From positions 1 to 64,000 of the forward strand of contig JACRCQ010000031.1 in NCBI GenBank assembly GCA_016218915.1: DNA of 64,000 bases, written 5' to 3'. The first letter of the stretch is position 1; every line of letters begins with the position of its first letter. The DNA is from Deltaproteobacteria bacterium. GTDB lineage: Bacteria > Myxococcota_A > Polyangia > Polyangiales > Polyangiaceae. Position numbers and translations under genes: made by a program. The notes below the pieces were generated by a model. The model did no database searches. It saw only the letters and a list, made by a program, of their open reading frames with translations, and was not told where the DNA came from. This document shows positions 63,983 through 64,000 of the stretch, one piece after another.

Positions 63983-64000
63983 TGGGCGACGACAGGCGCA
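63982..64000 (+). CDS. Start of the next gene, probably dsrO, cut by the window end
   Basis: ATG 63982 overlaps the dsrJ stop (TGATG), and the visible residues are MGDDRR. In DsrMKJOP operons dsrO follows dsrJ and encodes a periplasmic ferredoxin-like protein with a twin-arginine signal. The early Arg-Arg is consistent with that, but only six residues are visible. Confidence 0.5.

Overview
The window looks like a GC-rich bacterial chromosome from a myxobacterium-like lineage that carries a nearly complete dissimilatory sulfate-reduction gene set. The lineage call is an inference. It rests on cysteine-rich lipoproteins with Asp/Ala/Thr linkers, YWTD/NHL-type repeat proteins, and a C-terminal Gly-Gly-Cys, hydrophobic stretch, Arg-Arg tail that resembles MYXO-CTERM. 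The sulfate-reduction call rests on clear sat, aprBA, qmoAB, dsrAB, dsrD, dsrN, dsrL, dsrC and dsrMKJ genes.

Layout. 1-6754: secreted or lipid-anchored cysteine-rich proteins, a frameshifted repeat protein and a small membrane protein. 6755-7534: no gene, but a G-quadruplex-type motif. 7535-15192: a tightly overlapping chemosensory operon (receiver, two CheW-like proteins, membrane receptor, CheA fused to a receiver, CheB, CheR-TPR). 15226-31259: adenylate kinase, APS kinase, a long divergent membrane pyrophosphatase, a histidine kinase and a receiver, interleaved with four paralogues of an unusual protein that joins pyruvate-phosphate-dikinase-type domains to an unrecognised C-terminal domain. 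31262-33887: a minus-strand operon (two receivers, small membrane protein, TSUP-family permease, lipoprotein) behind a consensus sigma-54 promoter. 34270-35469: a first ATP sulfurylase. 36195-39306: an NtrC-type regulator and its kinase. 39508-41985: a MOT1-type oxyanion transporter and an ECF sigma operon. 42773-64000: one co-directional run, sat-aprBA-zinc ribbon-YkgJ-qmoAB-dsrABDN-dsrL-dsrC-(cytochrome b/HdrD-like pair)-receiver-RsbRD_N protein-dsrMKJ, with dsrO cut by the window end.

How the genes work together. A permease brings in sulfate. Sat makes APS and pyrophosphate, and the membrane pyrophosphatase can recover energy from the pyrophosphate. AprBA reduces APS to sulfite and AMP, and adenylate kinase recycles the AMP. 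DsrAB with DsrC, assisted by DsrD, reduces sulfite, while Qmo and the DsrMK-type membrane complexes connect to the quinone pool. DsrN would make the siroamide cofactor. dsrD argues for the reductive direction; dsrL beside it is notable. The four dikinase-like paralogues sit among the ATP/AMP/PPi genes and have no assigned function; they are the best candidates here for an undescribed system.
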